Below are positions 62,701-64,000 of a DNA stretch of 64,000 nt, piece after piece. The translations under genes were made by a program, and so were the position numbers. This stretch comes from Caprimulgus europaeus (taxonomy: Eukaryota; Chordata; Aves; Caprimulgiformes; Caprimulgidae). Each line of letters begins with the position of its first letter. The stretch's first letter is position 1. The notes beneath the pieces were generated by a model. The model searched no databases and was not told where the DNA came from. It saw only the letters and a list, made by a program, of their open reading frames with translations. Where the stretch lies: NCBI GenBank assembly GCA_907165065.1, contig OU015528.1:24448015-24512014 (forward strand). Direction: 5' to 3'.

Positions 62701-64000
62701 ATTGTTAAGTTGCAATTTTTAATGTGCATTAAAACTAATGAGAATTCCTGAGAACAGGAAAATCAGGAAAGCTTTTTTTTTAAGTGCTCAAAGTAGTAAC
62801 TTTGTGGTTTGTAATTTTCTTCAAGCTTTTTTAATAGTAACAATCACAATTATTTTTCAATGAATTAATGATGTAGGTTTTTGGTGTGTTTGTTTGTTTA
62901 TTTGCTTGTTTATATATTTTTTTTAAATTAAAACCTTCAGTGGATTTCTGATCACCCAATCAGGATTCTTTCTAAAAAGTACTCTGACTCACAAAGGTAA
63001 GAAAGCAATTAAGCTGTCTAGTTTTAGAGAGACAAGTTTCTCCTCATTTTGTCAATGAAATAATGATCTCTTCCTTTTATTTGTTGATTCTGGAAAACAA
63101 AACACGTAACAAAACTCTTTTGAGCTCTTCAGTATAACTGTCGTCAATATCTTGTCTGAAAAGAACCTCCACAAAACTAAAAATGTGTTTAAGCACAGGA
63201 GATCATGGGAAGTCAAGGAGCGTAAAATTTCAAAGCGTGTCTCTCAGTGTTGTTAATATAAATATTAACCAAATACTGATCTGAAATAACTTACTTCAAT
63301 GAAAATCTTTTCATTGTGTTGAGTGAATTGTGGATCAGATTTCTGGATTGTGGTAAGCACTAGAATTTCTGAATGACACTTACTGAATGGGTACCTGAAT
63401 GAGAAGTGTCATTGGCCAAACTTTCGTAGGTTAATTGATCAAGATATGTCAGTACAATTTTGAAAACTCTGACTTTTGGCTTTTAAAATTATGACCCAGT
63501 TATCTTAGAAATGATGACACACATTATACTGACATAAGGCTATTATGAGACACAAAAATTTAAGAAAATACTACATCCAGTCAGAAAAATCTAAGTGAAA
63601 AAAATGTGCTGTTCTTGTCTCAGTCCTGTAGCAAACACAATTTCTTCTCTGCTCCTAGCAACAGTACTTGTAATTTTGGTTTTGTGAAAATGGAAAAGCT
63701 CAACAACAATGACAGTATGAGGGACTTAAAACCTGACACATTTCCACAGTTCACTAAAAATAATATGTGCAGATGTCATTTTTCTGCTTTTTGGAAGAGC
63801 CTCTGGAGATTTGTCACAGTATGGAGCATCTCCACAACCACTGTATTACATCTTTTAGGCAATGCCTGTAGCATAAGCAATAGCAAATACAATTTTCTTT
63901 TGAGTCTTGACAACATACTTTGATTTATATAGGTATTATGAAACAGTAGTTTCAGGATTTTGATTTGTTACTGAATATATGATTATATAATATACAGTTA
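59783..64000. other. Intron segment without recognisable genes
   Basis: AT-rich unique sequence. A TTTG-rich stretch lies at 62884..62920. The 105-codon frame 63606..63923 (+) has no recognisable domain. I see nothing further. Confidence 0.6.

Larger units (their letters stand above)
42329..64000 (+). other. IMMP2L: Large IMMP2L intron downstream of the exon (partial)
   Basis: It starts with the donor GTAAGT. The following exon, which should encode the segment after the EGDI motif, is not recognisable before the end of the window. The intron holds a dense retroelement cluster at 49.1..54.85 kb and otherwise AT-rich unique DNA. Confidence 0.75.

Noticed and set aside
63606-63923. 105-codon plus-strand open frame near the window end
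   Set aside because: Composition follows the AT-rich background, with no recognisable motif, signal or exon boundary.
1-64000. Nested LRRN3 gene, expected inside an IMMP2L intron in vertebrates
   Set aside because: LRRN3 has a long single-exon reading frame with leucine-rich repeats; no such frame exists on either strand here.
1-64000. CRISPR arrays, bacterial operons, tRNA or rRNA genes
   Set aside because: No regularly spaced direct repeats and no cloverleaf or rRNA-like sequence was recognised; the avian retroelements show a eukaryotic nuclear sequence.

Overview
The window looks like a bird nuclear genome: AT-rich, gene-poor DNA with fragments of the avian LINE CR1, including the CR1 3' end built from repeated ATTCTATG units, and long terminal repeats (LTRs) of avian ERVL- and ERVK-like retroviruses. 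I cannot name the species. There are no bacterial-style gene blocks, no CRISPR array, and no tRNA or rRNA gene that I can support.

The only host coding sequence I can support is one 66-bp exon on the + strand, 42263..42328. Its translation (key part [15 protein letters not shown]) matches IMMP2L, the catalytic subunit 2-like protein of the mitochondrial inner membrane peptidase, and it carries the catalytic-lysine region. The acceptor, branch point and donor are all good. The rest of the window is therefore best read as two very large IMMP2L introns, in line with the giant introns of this gene in other vertebrates.

Layout: 1..18009 is intron with one small CR1 tail (3587..3772) and simple repeats. 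A divergent ERVL-type solo LTR lies at 18010..18676, and two short CR1 tails at about 20.9 and 21.8 kb. A decayed CR1 with the reverse transcriptase C-terminal part lies at 28.8..29.7 kb. A second ERVL-type solo LTR, flanked by a perfect 5-bp duplication, lies at 36625..37221. A better preserved CR1 lies at 37.87..38.79 kb. The IMMP2L exon is at 42.26 kb. An antisense CR1 lies at 45.7..46.35 kb.

The stretch from 49.1 to 54.85 kb is a retroelement cluster: an antisense CR1, a sense CR1, then an internally deleted CR1 that still carries both halves of ORF1 (zinc-binding/coiled-coil part and SGNH/GDSL esterase part). Its 3' part is interrupted by an antisense ERVK-like solo LTR with a 6-bp target duplication. 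An LTR-like, promoter-like repeat follows. At 59.43 kb an antisense CR1 tail directly abuts an 86-codon open frame with an acidic tail that I do not recognise; it may be a retrocopy fragment. The remainder is ordinary intron.
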